Positions 12,530 through 24,500 of a stretch of 64,000 nucleotides of DNA are shown one piece after another. Below the pieces are notes generated by a model. That model was given only the letters and a program-made list of their open reading frames with translations. It was not told where the DNA came from and did no database searches. Within the stretch, counting starts at the first letter, position 1, and each line of letters starts with the position of its first letter. Location of the stretch: contig NC_052349.1 in the NCBI RefSeq assembly GCF_009727055.1, positions 32,135,997-32,199,996 on the forward strand. Direction: 5' to 3'. A program made the position numbers and the translations under genes. This stretch comes from Benincasa hispida (lineage: Eukaryota; Streptophyta; Magnoliopsida; Cucurbitales; Cucurbitaceae).

Positions 12530-13634
12530 CTTCCAATCACCTTTTTAAGTAAGATATAATATTTCACTTACAATTCTTGTTTTTATTATAGTCAAATTAA
12601 AAACTACTGGAAAAAAAAAAAACAAATTGAAATTAAAAAAATTAAGAAGTAAAAAAAAAGTTTTATTTTAGAATTCAAATATTTCAATTTCCTAAAAAAT
12701 ATGAAATCATTGAAAAGAAATTGTGAGAAAACAATGCTTAATTTTCAAAAACCCAACAAAAAAAATTAAAGGGGCAATTGCAACTTTAATAAAAAAAAAA
12801 AAAAAAATTAAAAATTGGGCGTGTGTCCTTAGGTTTTTCTTTTTGGCAAACATGTCAAAAAACTTTCGCCTAAAAATTTAATTACTATCTGATTTCTATG
12901 TGATTGCTATGTGATTGTCACACCTGCAATTCCAAAAAAGTTAAGATTTTGTTTCTTAAAATGTATTTGTCATACAATGCAATTTTCCAAAACCAAATGG
13001 TATTATCAAACAGAATTAGGTTAAAATTTATGATGTAATATTCTTTTAAAAAAAGTGATATAATTTTGTTTTAAATTTTTCTATTTTCTAAAATTATATA
13101 TTTGTGAAGGGAATAACTATGAGAATTACTATTTTTCCAATTTTCTCTCAAACTTCCCATTTAGAAACCCACATTTTTACATGAACATCCAATCCTTTTT
13201 CTTTTCTGCCACATCTCATTTCCTTGATTTTATGCATATATATAAAAAGAATAAACCAAAAAATGAATGTTGTCTCACAAAATCAGAATAAATATCTCTC
13301 ATGTCCCATGTTGGTTTCTCCTTAATTAATGAAATGAAAACTTTAGGATAAGGGAGGACGGAGAGGTATCTGTTCAAATGGACAGATCAAATTAAAGGCC
13401 AACCCCAATTTGCTGGCCATTTTCTTTTATTCCTATGAGATATTTAAAAAATAAATAAAAAAAAAAAAAAAAAACCAAGCCCCATAATAAGAATAAATAC
13501 ACACACAAAGCTCCATGCATAGAGAAACAAGAGAAAAGGGAACACCCATAACTTACTATACATATTCATATAGTTATACCTTCAATTACCTAATCTCTTC
13601 ATTGAAAGCAAACATTTTCGTTGTAACAATCGTC
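12530..13634. other. Intergenic region upstream of the HIPP gene
   Basis: AT-rich with long A-runs (12614, 12790, 13460). It holds a good TATA-like box, TATATATAAAAAG, at about 13235, roughly 400 bp before the HIPP start codon, and a weaker AATAAATAC at about 13493. Either could set the transcription start; I cannot choose from sequence. No coding sequence is seen. Confidence 0.4.
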
Positions 13635-14469
13635 ATGTTTGGGCGACGATTTCATCAAAAAAAATCTTCCAATGCCATGTCGGTAAGTACGTACTACAAT
13701 CATTCCTTTCAATTTTATCCAATGTCATTATTGTTCACTGAAATTCAGAAGTTTAAGCTAATAAGTTATAGTATATTTAAAATCTGCTCATATATGTTTC
13801 GATTTAGCAGATAGTAGAACTTCTAGTGCACATGGATTGCAATGGATGTGAAGGTCGGATTCGAAGAGCGATCTCCAAAATCGAAGGCAAGTTGTACTAC
13901 TACATTCCATTTTATGAGCAATACTTAGATACAGTCTAGGGTATACTCATCTCCATACATCCCCTTCAATCATAAAGAGAAAAAAAATTAAAAGTATCTT
14001 TGTTAAAAAAATAATAAACATATAACAACTTGTGATTTGATAGCTCGGGATGTATTTAAGTATTTTTATTCTATTGATAAAAACAAATGTTTAATGAGGT
14101 AAATGTTGTTTGTGAGCTAATAGAGAGAGCACTGTTACTAAAACAGGAGTAGATAGCTTGGAAATAGACATGGACAAACAGAAGGTGACTGTAACTGGAT
14201 ATGTAGAGGAAAGAAAAGTGTTGAAGGTGGTGAGAGGGACAGGGCGAAAAGCCGAGCTATGGCCGTTCCCTTACGACAACGAATACTACCCGTACGCATC
14301 GCAGTACTACGACGAATCGACATATGCGTCAACGTATAATTATTATAGGCATGGTTTCAATGAAGGCGTCCATGGATACTTTCCAGATCCTTTATATTCA
14401 ACTGTTAGTGATAACACTGTTCATCTTTTTAGTGAAGATAATGTACATGCTTATTGCAGTATTATGTGA
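13635..14469 (+). CDS. Heavy-metal-associated isoprenylated plant protein (HIPP), 3 exons
   Basis: Exons are 13635-13682, 13811-13886 and 14147-14469, joining to 447 bases: 148 residues plus stop. The ATG at 13635 opens a short basic leader (MFGRRFHQKKSSNAMS). The HMA domain spans about residues 17-80: strand IVELLVHMDCNGCEGRIRRA with the CxxC metal site (MDCNGC), helix, then VDSLEIDMDKQKVTVTGYV. A tyrosine-rich tail follows, ending in CSIM, a CaaX box expected to be farnesylated and to place the protein on membranes. HIPPs bind metals such as Cu, Zn or Cd and act in metal handling and stress or pathogen responses. Single HMA domain and ~150 residues are normal for the family. Intron 1 is GT-AG; intron 2 uses a GC donor (GAAG|GCAAGT). 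Intron 1 could also end one AG earlier, adding Gln. The gene looks intact; the exact member is not assigned. Confidence 0.92.
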
Positions 14470-16194
14470 TCCACTATTCTATATAAATTAACGAATATAT
14501 GTATGTCCTCATATGAGGTTGATAAATTTTAGCTAAATTTGCACTAACAATAGCTAAGTATTTTTATTTTTTTTTATTTTTATTGAGTTTAACATATTTA
14601 ATCAATATTGATAACTCCCATATGGTATTCAAATGGAAAAGATATGTGAGAGGGACATTTCAACCTCTAACTTGATTTTGGCCCACGATACGTATATACT
14701 TTATTAATTGATTATATTCCTATTCTCCAATAGCTAAGTTGTTTAATAACGAAAACAAGTACTCAAGTATATGATAGTTCGATTCATTTTTTTTATTTGA
14801 AATCTGAAATTTAAATAACATTTTTTAAAGTTTCAAGATCACAAAACGTCAAATTCATATATTCAAAAATGATGTGACATTGCATTGTATTTTATTTATT
14901 GATTGAAAATAAGAATAACATGTGTTTTAATTCAATGAATTAGACAAGGACATTCATAAAATTGATAAAAACTACACATTGGATATATGGCTATATATTT
15001 GTAATAATTTATTCGAATTAATATCATCACTTGTGTTATCAAGAGAAAGTGGAGCCATTAAAAGTGTAATTAGTAGTGAGAAATTGAGATCAACTAACAA
15101 CTTCGTGTATATATTATATACACTTACTCATTTAAAACTCACATCCATAAATTCTTCCTTTTAACATGTATTAAAAAAATTATTAGAAAAAAAAATACCC
15201 TATAAAAAATTTATATGGTACAAACAATATTATGGACTTTATCTAATTAAATTATACATTATTTTGAATTATTTTGTGTGTGTGAGATATTGATTTATCA
15301 AAGTACCAATAAAGGTATTGAGATATATCGATGAAAATTTCACGATTCAAACAAAAGAGAAAAATTTTAAAATATAATGACACCAAATTTAAAGGTAGCA
15401 CCTGAAACTTAATTAAAATAAGAAGAACGTAGATGAATGATTAAGATTTTAAATATACTTTCTCAAGTAATGGAAAATTTAAATACTATTACATTATTTA
15501 TTGTACTAAAATAAGATAAACACTAATAACCTAACTCAAAATGAACATATGAAACTAGAAAAAATGAAAAATGAGTAAAAAAAGAGAAAAATATGGAATC
15601 AATTAGGAATATATATATTCCTAACATTATTTTAAAAATGAAAGGAAAAAATAAAAAATAAAAAGTCCTAAGCTAAACTCTATTGATGGCATTGAAAGCA
15701 CAAATTCCGAATATATAAACTAATATATATATATATATTATAGCATTGGGAATAAACGTATGACTGATGTCTGAGAGAGGAATAATATATAACATAATGT
15801 ATATCTTCATCATCACATGAAAACCTTGATCTTAATTACTGAGAGACAAAAGAAAAGTGCAGTATTTATAAAAAGTATTATTCATTAAAAAGATTTAGAA
15901 ATGATATAATCACTGCATGCTCGTTGAGTTTTTATTTATATACTCATGTTTTATTTGATTTTTTTCTTTTTTAATTTTATTATTATTCAAAAAGATCGAA
16001 TTATTCACTTATTAATTAGTAGATATTATTTTGAATAATTTTTTAAATGGTAAAATTACTTAAAATATTTTTAAATATAGCAAAATGTCATTTTCTATTG
16101 ATAGATACTGATAGATGTATTTTAGTGATAGACAATCACATTTTACTATATTTATAAATAAGTTTGCAAATAATCCTATAATCTTTTTGGTCTA
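14470..16194. other. AT-rich intergenic region
   Basis: Downstream of the HIPP gene. I see no gene, RNA or clear transposon end. It holds simple A/T runs, a (TA)n tract near 15720-15740, and at about 16060-16165 a short dispersed unit with 'tctattgatagatactgataga' and 'tttactatatttataaata', related to pieces at 52265-52400 and 55260-55345. Confidence 0.4.
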
Positions 16195-16248
16195 TACACT
16201 GTGAGTTATCCGACTTGTATCATTGATACTACTAGGAATTGAATCATT

Positions 16249-16447
16249 ATGGCAAGGAAAAGTTTAATTCAGAGGGAGAAGAGGCAAAAATTGAAACAAA
16301 AATATCATTTGATTCGTCGATCCTTAAAAAAAGAAATAAGCAAAGTTTAATCCGGATTTATATCATTGAGTGAGAAATGGGAAATTCATGAAAAGTTACC
16401 ATCTCCACCGCGTAATAGTGCACCCATACGTCCAATTCGTTTTGATT
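16249..16447 (+). pseudogene. rps14: Chloroplast-type rps14 fragment (nuclear plastid DNA)
   Basis: From the ATG at 16249 the frame reads [20 protein letters not shown] and continues [13 protein letters not shown] to a TAA at 16348. This is the start of chloroplast ribosomal protein S14 of the small subunit, apart from a missing lysine codon and a few substitutions. Past the stop and a short insertion the match resumes with [20 protein letters not shown] and then decays. The intact protein has about 100 residues, so this copy is dead: a premature stop, an insertion and loss of the C-terminal third. Neighbouring plastid genes (psaB, trnfM) are not recognisable on either side. It is best explained as a small, old plastid DNA insertion in the nucleus. 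Confidence 0.85.
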
Positions 16448-16469
16448 TCTTTGTACTAGTAAAATAAAG

Positions 16470-17782
16470 ATTATTTTGGTCGCGTAAAATGAAAAAACAA
16501 TGAAAATAAAAAGATCAAAATGGTCACTTTTTAAAAATATATAGATCGAAATATATACATTTTGAAAGTACATGAACTAAGATTGAAATGAGATAAGCTA
16601 AAATAATAATAAAAAATGAAAATAGATGAACTAAAGTGGTATTAAATCTAATTAATATAAAGGGCAAATGGAATATGTCCAAAAATTGGTTGAAGAACCT
16701 CAACCAAAGAAAGGAGATGGGACAAAAAGAATATGCCTCTCAAGGTGAGAGAAGTGGTAAAAATTAAACCTAAGGCCAAAAGCATCGAAACCCATGTTGA
16801 AATTGTCAGACAATTTGCGAGCAACATGAAATGAAGGAAAAAAAAAAAAAAAAAAAAAAGAACTTTATTGCAATTTGGATCCTTAATTACTTCTCTCTCT
16901 CCTATATTATTTATTTGGTTCTTTTGAAGAATCACATACTCTTATAGTATGTGTCAAGTGGATGAGAATGACTTGAAATAGATTTCAAATGTAAGAATAA
17001 AGCAATTGGATTTTTGTTTTCCATAATTTTAAATTTGTTTTTTCGTTTTTGAAAATTAAGTATAGAGACATTACTCCTCCCTTCAAATTTCTCTTTCTGT
17101 TATTAACTATTTATCAATAATTTAAATAATCAAATCAAATCTTGAAAACAAAAAAAAAACAGCTTTTAAAAACCATTTTTGTTTTTGGAATTAGGCGAAG
17201 TAATGTTTTTAATCATTATATTTAAGAAAGATTGAACCATTATAAGAAATGAGGAGAAAATAGGCTTAAACTTTTTTTTTTAAAAAAAAAGAAATAGTTA
17301 TTAAATGGAGTTCTGATTTTTGTTTTTTGTTTTGGAAAATTAAGTCTATAACACTCATTCTACCTCTAAATCCCTTCTTTATTACACTCATTATACCTCT
17401 AAATCCCCTTTTTATTATCTACTTTGTATCAATTATTTTTAAAAACAAAGTCAAGTTTTGAAAACTAAAAAAAAGTAGGTTTTGAAAACTTATTTTTTTT
17501 TATATTTGGCTAAAAAATCAGCTCTTATACTTAAGAAAAAATGTAAGTCATGGTAAGAAAATGAGAGAAAATGGGCTTAATTGTAAAAACCTAAAATAAA
17601 AAACGAAATGGTTAGTTTTTGAAATTCTATGTGGTAATACTGATACTACAGTATTTATATATATTTTGATTTTGTTCCATTTTAGTGTTTGTAATTTTAA
17701 ATATCTAAATTAATAAATCTTATGATTTTTTTAAACGATAAGTAAATCATAAGATTAGTTCTTATTGTTTATGTGGGAAGTT
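16470..17782. repeat. Intergenic region with two copies of a dispersed repeat
   Basis: Two related units lie in the same orientation at about 16995-17270 and 17297-17615. Both contain 'gaaaattaagt.tat...acattactcctcc/acactcattctacctc', 'ttttgaaaac...tttttgttttggaattagg/atatttggct', and 'taagaaa.tgagga/gagaaaat.ggctt'. A third relative is at about 51495-51765. They resemble common non-autonomous DNA transposons of plants, but I cannot fix their ends. Two A-runs (16839-16859, 17273-17290) also occur. No gene is seen. Confidence 0.45.
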
Positions 17783-19653
17783 TGTTATGTAGGATTGTAT
17801 CAGCAATAGCGGAAGCATAAGGATAATCTAAGCATTTAAATTCACTAACTATGGCAAAATGTAAAGCATGCTCTTGTAGAAAATAAGTGAGTTTCAAGAC
17901 ATACCACTTGTAAAACTTCTTCAAGGCTCTTTCTCCAATTGTTATCTTCTCCAAATCTTGTTGTAGACCACCTCAAGATCTTCTCCACTTTTCTCTTGGT
18001 GCTCTAGATTGAGTTGGGAGACTCAAAACAAGTTTGAATCAAAGGATGAAGGAGAAAAGCTCACTGCAGCAACCTTGTTGAAGAACCCTTTCTTCTACCC
18101 AAATTTTCTCTAAAATTCTCTATAGATTGCATGCCCGATTTTCACTCCAATCTTTTCGTTATATTGCAGATCAACATGCAAAGGAGTGAGTTGCATGAGT
18201 TGCAACTCATGCTTGGAGAAGACAAGGCAAAGATATTGCTTCTTGTGTGAGCTACTTGAAAAGATGGATAATGGAAAATTTTCATTTTCTATTTAAGTGT
18301 TTTGTTTTCTTTTCCTTTTTCAATTTTATTTCAAAAAATCAAATTTTCATTTTATTAAATCTATTTTGATTTTTAAAAATGGAAAATTTAATTAATTTCA
18401 TAAATTAATTATTAAATAAAACTTAATTAATTTAATATCAAATATTAAATTAATTTTAACACATATCCATCTTTATATATTTAAATCATATTTAAATATA
18501 TAAATTCTCCTATTCCATTTAACACTAAAATTAAACATGTAATTATATCTCATATACTAATTCCCTTAATTCTAATTTGAACGTTTCAAATTAACTTATC
18601 ACCTATTCTAGAGCTAGTCCGTTACGAGCTAGTAGGGGACCTCGCGGACCTACAAATCATGGGCTTCAACGATCTGAGATTAATTGGCTAAACTCATTAA
18701 ATCAAATTAATCTTCATCCGTTAACTAATGGGTCACTCCACTAAAGCCCATAGTTGCACTCCCCTCACTGTAGATATATTATGTCACATGATTTAACCAT
18801 AATTAGTAAGTCGACTATTCATAGGTTGTTCGTAATAACGGTTGGGTCAAATATTTATTTTACCCTCGAGATTACGTCTTATTCCTCAAGTCCCTACTGA
18901 TTCTCTAATAAACAACTGGTTTGTGATCTAATCACTAAACCAAATTCTCTTAACCCAGTGAGAGGGTGGAGACCCTTGTTTAAGACCTGGATTCAGTACT
19001 TGAGAGAACAACCTTTCTCTTATCCCTAAATTGGGTAGGCGTGAACTTTGTCTTACACCTTATGTCCTCAGTTATCTATCTGGTCTTACCCCTGAAATAG
19101 GAGTCTTATTGAGCCGGCGCTGTTGAGCCAACCCTCAAATATGCAAATCCAAGGGCAATCCCAAATAAACAAGAGTCATAGTTAGCTCAGGATTAAGATC
19201 GAGTTACCTAGGTCACTTAGGTGAAATAGTCAGTCTTAAACAGTAAACAACGTTATAAAGTAAGGGTAACTTATTTCTTGGTCCTGATCTTATGCAAACT
19301 CATTGAATAGGACGCCCCCACTCCTCATGTCATAACATGTACGAATTAGGATCACATCGTATGTAGCACCTTTCAACTCTTTGTAACAACTACAGAGTAA
19401 GCCGCATCCAATGGTGTTACTAAAATAAGGTGCCCAACCTCATTCATGTACCATAGATTATTTTGACTGTTTACTCGAACCTGATCCACTCTTATGTCTC
19501 CACATAAAGTTCAAGTACTCATACAATAGTCATGGGTCTTAGTTTATTGGATTAGATTTTCACACAATTTATGAAATCAATAACAAGTATATTGATTATA
19601 GAAAATGTTTATCATTTTACAAACTGTGAGTTTTTAGGACATAAAACCCAACA
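17783..19653 (-). repeat. Copia LTR, about 1.87 kb (minus strand)
   Basis: Same LTR family as 4263-6245 and 28332-30184. On the minus strand it starts TGTTGGGTTTTATGTCC at 19653 and follows the shared landmarks ('cagtttgtaaaatg', 'ggaggcgtcc', 'tgaacaagggtctcc', 'gggtcactccactaaagccc' reversed). The left end is unclear (TG at 17783 or 17788). It abuts coding sequence of a different copia family with no purine tract between, so it is either a solo LTR that landed in that element or a recombination junction. Confidence 0.65.
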
Positions 19654-21540
19654 CTTCTTCTATACGGGATCATATAATCTATAACCAAACTCATCTTGGC
19701 CATAGCCAATAAATACACATGGTCTAGTCTTTGCATCATGCTTTGATCTCTCATCTTTAGGAACATGAACAAAAGCTTTACAACAAAAAAACATGCAAGT
19801 GATCATAAGATATATCCTTATTTGACCATATTCTATTTGGAACTTTTGATCCCAAAGGAACACATGGTGTGGGATTCAAAATATGTACAACTGTGTTCAA
19901 TGCTTCACCCCAGAACAATTATGATAACTGTGATTCTGAAAGAAAGCATCTCATTCTCTCAACTAGTGTTCTGTTCATTCTCTCAGCTATGCCATTTAGC
20001 TAAGGAGTCTTAGGAGGTGTCTTTTGATGTGGAATACCATGATTTTTGCAATATTCATCAAAAGGTCCGCAATACTAACTTCCATTATCAGTCCTAATAT
20101 ACTTCAACTTTTTACCAGTTTCTCTCTCAATAAGGGCATGAAACTGTTTAAACACCTTTAATACCTGATCTTTAGTCTTCAAGGTATAGACCCATGTTTT
20201 CTTTGAATGATCATCAATAAACGTCATAAAATATGATGCACCTCCAAGTGTTTTTATTTTTATAGGACCACACACATCAGAATGTACCAAATCTAGTACA
20301 TTTGGTTTCCTTGAATGTTGAGATGACTTAAAAGTAACTCTAGCCTGCTTTCATGCCAAACAATGAGGACACCTTTTTAAGGGTGCACTCTTTACATCAG
20401 AAAGATGATTTTTCTTGGCTAAAATCTTCAAACCCTTCTCACTCATCTGACTGAGTCTTTTATGCCAAAGCTCAACACTCGCTTCATCATTCACTATATT
20501 TATGTCACAATCAGTGATCTTAGCCTCTATATAATACGTGAGGAATATTTCTCTCCCTTAGCTATCACCATAGAGCCTTTAGTAAGTTTCCATTTACCAT
20601 CATAGAAGGTATTGCAGAAACCTTCATCATCAAACTTACCTGTAGAAATCAAATTCATGCGAATATCAGGAATGTGCTTCATATTCTTCAAAATCAGCTT
20701 AGAATCATTCTTATTCTCTAAGTGTACATCTCTGATGGTAACTGCTTTTGCTCATACATCATTACCCATCCTAACACTGCCGAAATCACCAAGTGTATAG
20801 GATGCAAACAAATCCCTATTTGATATAGCATGAACTGAGACACCACTGTCAATCACCCAAGTGCTCTATTGTATAGCAAGATTTATAACATCATCGTCAA
20901 ATAAGATGTAAAAGTCTTCGGTGGCTACAGTAATTATGTATGCATCACTGTCATCGTCATTCTTCTTTTCCTTGCCTTTATCATTTTCATTATCCCTTTA
21001 GATTTCCAACAATGCTTCTTTATATGCCCTTCCACATGACAATAATGACACTCAACATTTGCAAACCGGCCACCTTTACTTTTGTCTCTGTCTTTCTCCG
21101 TCAGACCTTTACTCTTACTCCTCCCCCTTCTTTCAGTAACAAGAACATCTGATTGTGAAGAAGAGCTTTGTGACTTTCTTCTCATCTCCTCGTTCAATAT
21201 GCTACTTTTTACTAAGTCCATACTTAGTACACGATTTGAGACTGAGTTCGATAAGGAATTTCTAAATGTCTCCCACAAGTCCGATAATGTACCAAGGACT
21301 CATAATCCATGTATCTCATCTTCAAACTTGATATTTATCCTAGATAGTTGATTAATGATACTTTGGAATGTATTCAAGTGATCTAATATGGGTGTTCCAT
21401 CTTGATACTTCAATGTCATCATTTGTTTGATCAGAAACATTTTATTATTACCAGTTTTTGGGGCACATAGCGACTCAAGTTGTTCCACATAGTCCGTGCA
21501 TGAGTTTTTTCACCAATATGGTTTAGAAAATTGAAAATTA
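19654..21540 (-). pseudogene. Degraded copia gag-protease-integrase (second copia family)
   Basis: Read right to left: 21300-21530 gag; 20934-21278 gag end with a CCHC zinc knuckle (CHYCHVEGHIKKHC); about 20600-20930 protease and spacer; 20340-20600 the pre-integrase zinc-finger region; 20075-20290 the integrase core, with MVHSDVCGPI, FIDDHSKKTWVY and IRTDNGS holding the acidic residues; 19660-20060 the integrase C-terminal part, ending TRPCVFIGYGQDEFGYRLYD. Several frameshifts and stops interrupt it. RT and RNase H are missing: the frame runs straight into the LTR at 19653. Its motifs differ from the other copia copies in the window, so it is a separate lineage. No 5' LTR is identified on its right. 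Confidence 0.85.
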
Positions 21541-22979
21541 TCTTCTACCCATAGTCTCATAATCTCACACACTTTCTAGGGTTAATTATGCAAAAAGAAA
21601 GGGGAGGGGGGGAAGGCATAAAATTAGAAGAGATTAGCAATGAGGCAGTCTACAACGCAACGCACGGGGCTATAAACCCTAGAGGATGAAACCGAGTAGC
21701 ACTGCGACACTACAGAAGTGTGAAGCACTATAGTGCTATGTAAAGTTGAAGCAGCACATGATCCTTTTGTGAGAATGACACAACACTACGATGACTTTCT
21801 TCTTTAGGTTGTTTTGTCGAGAGCTAAAGACATTGTGCAATCATGGGATTTGCACTTAGGGAAAAAGAGAGCAGTTAGATAAGAGAGGGGATGTTGAAAG
21901 ATGATCGATAGCTCTACGACAAGAGTCAAAGTCCTGTAGATTATTCACATGGTGTTGGAGAAAGGAGATTGCTCCATCCCAATTTATATCTCCTCTTGTT
22001 GCTTTATTCATATAGTTATTCCTATATTGAAATTGTTGGATTGTCGGAACGTGCATAGCTAGATTTTTAATTTCTAGGGTGTTGAATGATTTCATGAATT
22101 AAAATTTGACTGATTGTTAATGTTTGGGTTATTATTGCTAATTCAATTTCATTTTCACTTATGTGTATTCCTTCATCTGATCAATTGGCCACTGATTGAT
22201 TGTTCTTGGGTTGAATTTTCTATTTGAGGGAGAGGGAATTTAGCTGGACATGATGAGTGAAACTGTTGTCCAAATATGTTGGGATAATCATTAAATTTTC
22301 TTGGATCAATTATCCCTCTTGTGTGAATCTAGTAGGAAATTAGCTAAGTAGAAACAATAACAATTATCAAGCAAAGACACAAGCGTGGAAAAACATCCTC
22401 AATGTAAGGAGTAAAAAATCACGGACCAAAGTCAAAATCTTAACTATAATCAATAATGGGTACAACAAGTTCTCACTAGTCACAACTAGACGTATACACA
22501 ATAAATATCTTATGATTAATAAATCTCGACAACAAACAACAACAATAGAGAACATTAAATTAGAATGTTTTCTAACTTGAAGTGGCAACCAATCACTCAC
22601 CGTAATCTGACCATAAATAGCTCCAAAAGAAATCTCCATCATCCTGATTGAAGACCCTCGTGTCAAGAACACAATATAAAAATTTTAGCTTGATCCAACC
22701 ACGAATCGACCTCCAAAATGTTGAAAACTCTATTGTGTGGAAAGGTTCCTTTTCTATATTTGTTTTCTAATTTTCTCACTGTGTGTCATCACTCCTTGGT
22801 TGGTGTGATGTTCAATCCACCAACTACAAGGTTTTTAAATTAAAACCTAATTTGGGCCTTTCCACATACGTGAAAAAATGGTTCGACAAAATATGTATAA
22901 AAATGATAGGGTTGGTTGCACAAATAACAATATGTCCAAAATAATAAAAGATGTAGAATAAGGATAAAAATATTAGGGA
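21541..22979. other. Intergenic region, content not recognised
   Basis: Right of the copia remnant. It includes a G-rich tract (about 21600-21614), a patch with 'actgcgacactacagaagtg'-type short repeats (21650-21790) like the copia leader at 829-1110, and an open frame of 79 codons on the minus strand (21856-22095) that I do not recognise. The leader-like patch suggests it may be the 5' part of a copia element. No PBS or LTR was found. Confidence 0.35.
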
Positions 22980-24500
22980 TATAGTATAAAATTAGCGACA
23001 GATATTACCGACAGCAGCTATTGATCATAGCCATATTGGTAAATGACTAAAAAGCTCATGCGTAGCACACCATTTTATGCTTCTTCTTCGAATTTTCTCA
23101 AATGGAAAGTTATCGCTGATAATTATCAGCGATAGCCACTGAAGCTACTATATTTTGTTATCATTTATAACTTTCAACTTAAGAAATATTAATACAACCT
23201 TGAAATATTAACACTTGAAATATTAGTTTTCAATTTTCTATCAGTTATTAGTAGCTACCATTGATACACTTTCAACAATTAATATTAACCTCGAAATATT
23301 AACACATAAAGCTATCAGTAGTTATCAGTGATTGATATCTATAAGTAGTTATCAACTTTGAAAGATTAAGCTATACTGGTGATGGAAAACTATTAGTGAT
23401 TATCATTGATAAACTTTCACAAATGACTATCAACTTTGAAAAATTAACATTCAAAGCAATCAGTGGCTATCACCGATAGTCTTCTATCATGGCTGTCACT
23501 GATATTTCTATCGGTGGTTATTAATTTTGAAAGATCAATACTTAAAGCTATAAGTGATGAAAAGTTATCAATGGATATTATTGATAGACTTCTATCAGTG
23601 ATTATCAGTTTTAAAACATTAATAATTAAAAGCTTTCAATGGTTATCACATGTCAGTGATACTATGGATAGTATCACTCGACAACCTCCTTCATCTAATC
23701 ATGTTAAGACAACTTACTTATTACTTTTGAAGTTAATCATTCGGTAACTTCCTTCATCCAATCAATGGTATCACTGATAGACTTCTATAAGCAGTTACTA
23801 ACTTTAGAAGATTAAACTATCAATGATAGAAATCTATTGGTAGCTATCACTAATAGATTTTCATTAGTGACTGTCAACTTAGAAAGATTAACACTCAAAG
23901 CTAACAACGACTATCACTGGTAAACTTCTATCATGACTATCATTGATAGATTTCTATCATTAATATTAGCAATATCACTATTATCTACCTAAGACATATC
24001 ACTGAAATACAGATATCAATGATATCTACCTAAGTTATATAACTGATATCACTAATATCATTGATCTTAAACCTAGAATTACCAAATTCACATTTTTCAC
24101 ATTTAAATAGGGATTCAATGAATTCTGTTCTGGCATTTAAGAATATGAGTGATAGTTAGTGAATTCTTCAATCAATGATAGAATTCTTTAAATGACTAAT
24201 TTATAAGTGTATCAGTGGCTATCACTGATAGATTTATATTATTATATCATAATAATAGAAGTTTGTCATTTATAGCTACTAATAGGTACTATAACTTTTA
24301 TATTCTTAGTTTGATCTTGAGTATTTACTAATAAATCATTATACATTAGTTGATAAAATTATATAAGTTATAGACTTCTATCATTGATCTGAAACAGTTT
24401 GTCAGTGATAGAAACCTATCATTGATAAGTTATATAATAGATTTAGTCTACCACTGATATCATAGGCTATCAATGATAGAAGTTTATTGATGATAGATTT
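22980..24500. repeat. Degenerate ATCACTGATAG/TATCAGTGATA array, about 1.5 kb
   Basis: The stretch is dominated by imperfect repeats of short elements such as 'atcactgatagacttctatca', 'agctatcagtggttatca', 'tcaactttgaaagattaa' and 'cactcaaagcta'. Units vary in length and many are inverted relative to one another, so the sequence is rich in small palindromes. It has no coding capacity. Similar elements occur singly at about 16085, 52265, 55260 and 58735. Confidence 0.7.

Noticed and set aside
14138..14332. Open frame antisense to HIPP exon 3
   Set aside because: A shadow of the real HIPP exon on the other strand.
16648..16935. Open frame with a Phe run
   Set aside because: The Phe run is a poly-A tract read on the minus strand; no homology is apparent.
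21856..22095. Open frame of 79 codons, minus strand
   Set aside because: Not recognised and without supporting context; possibly part of a copia leader.
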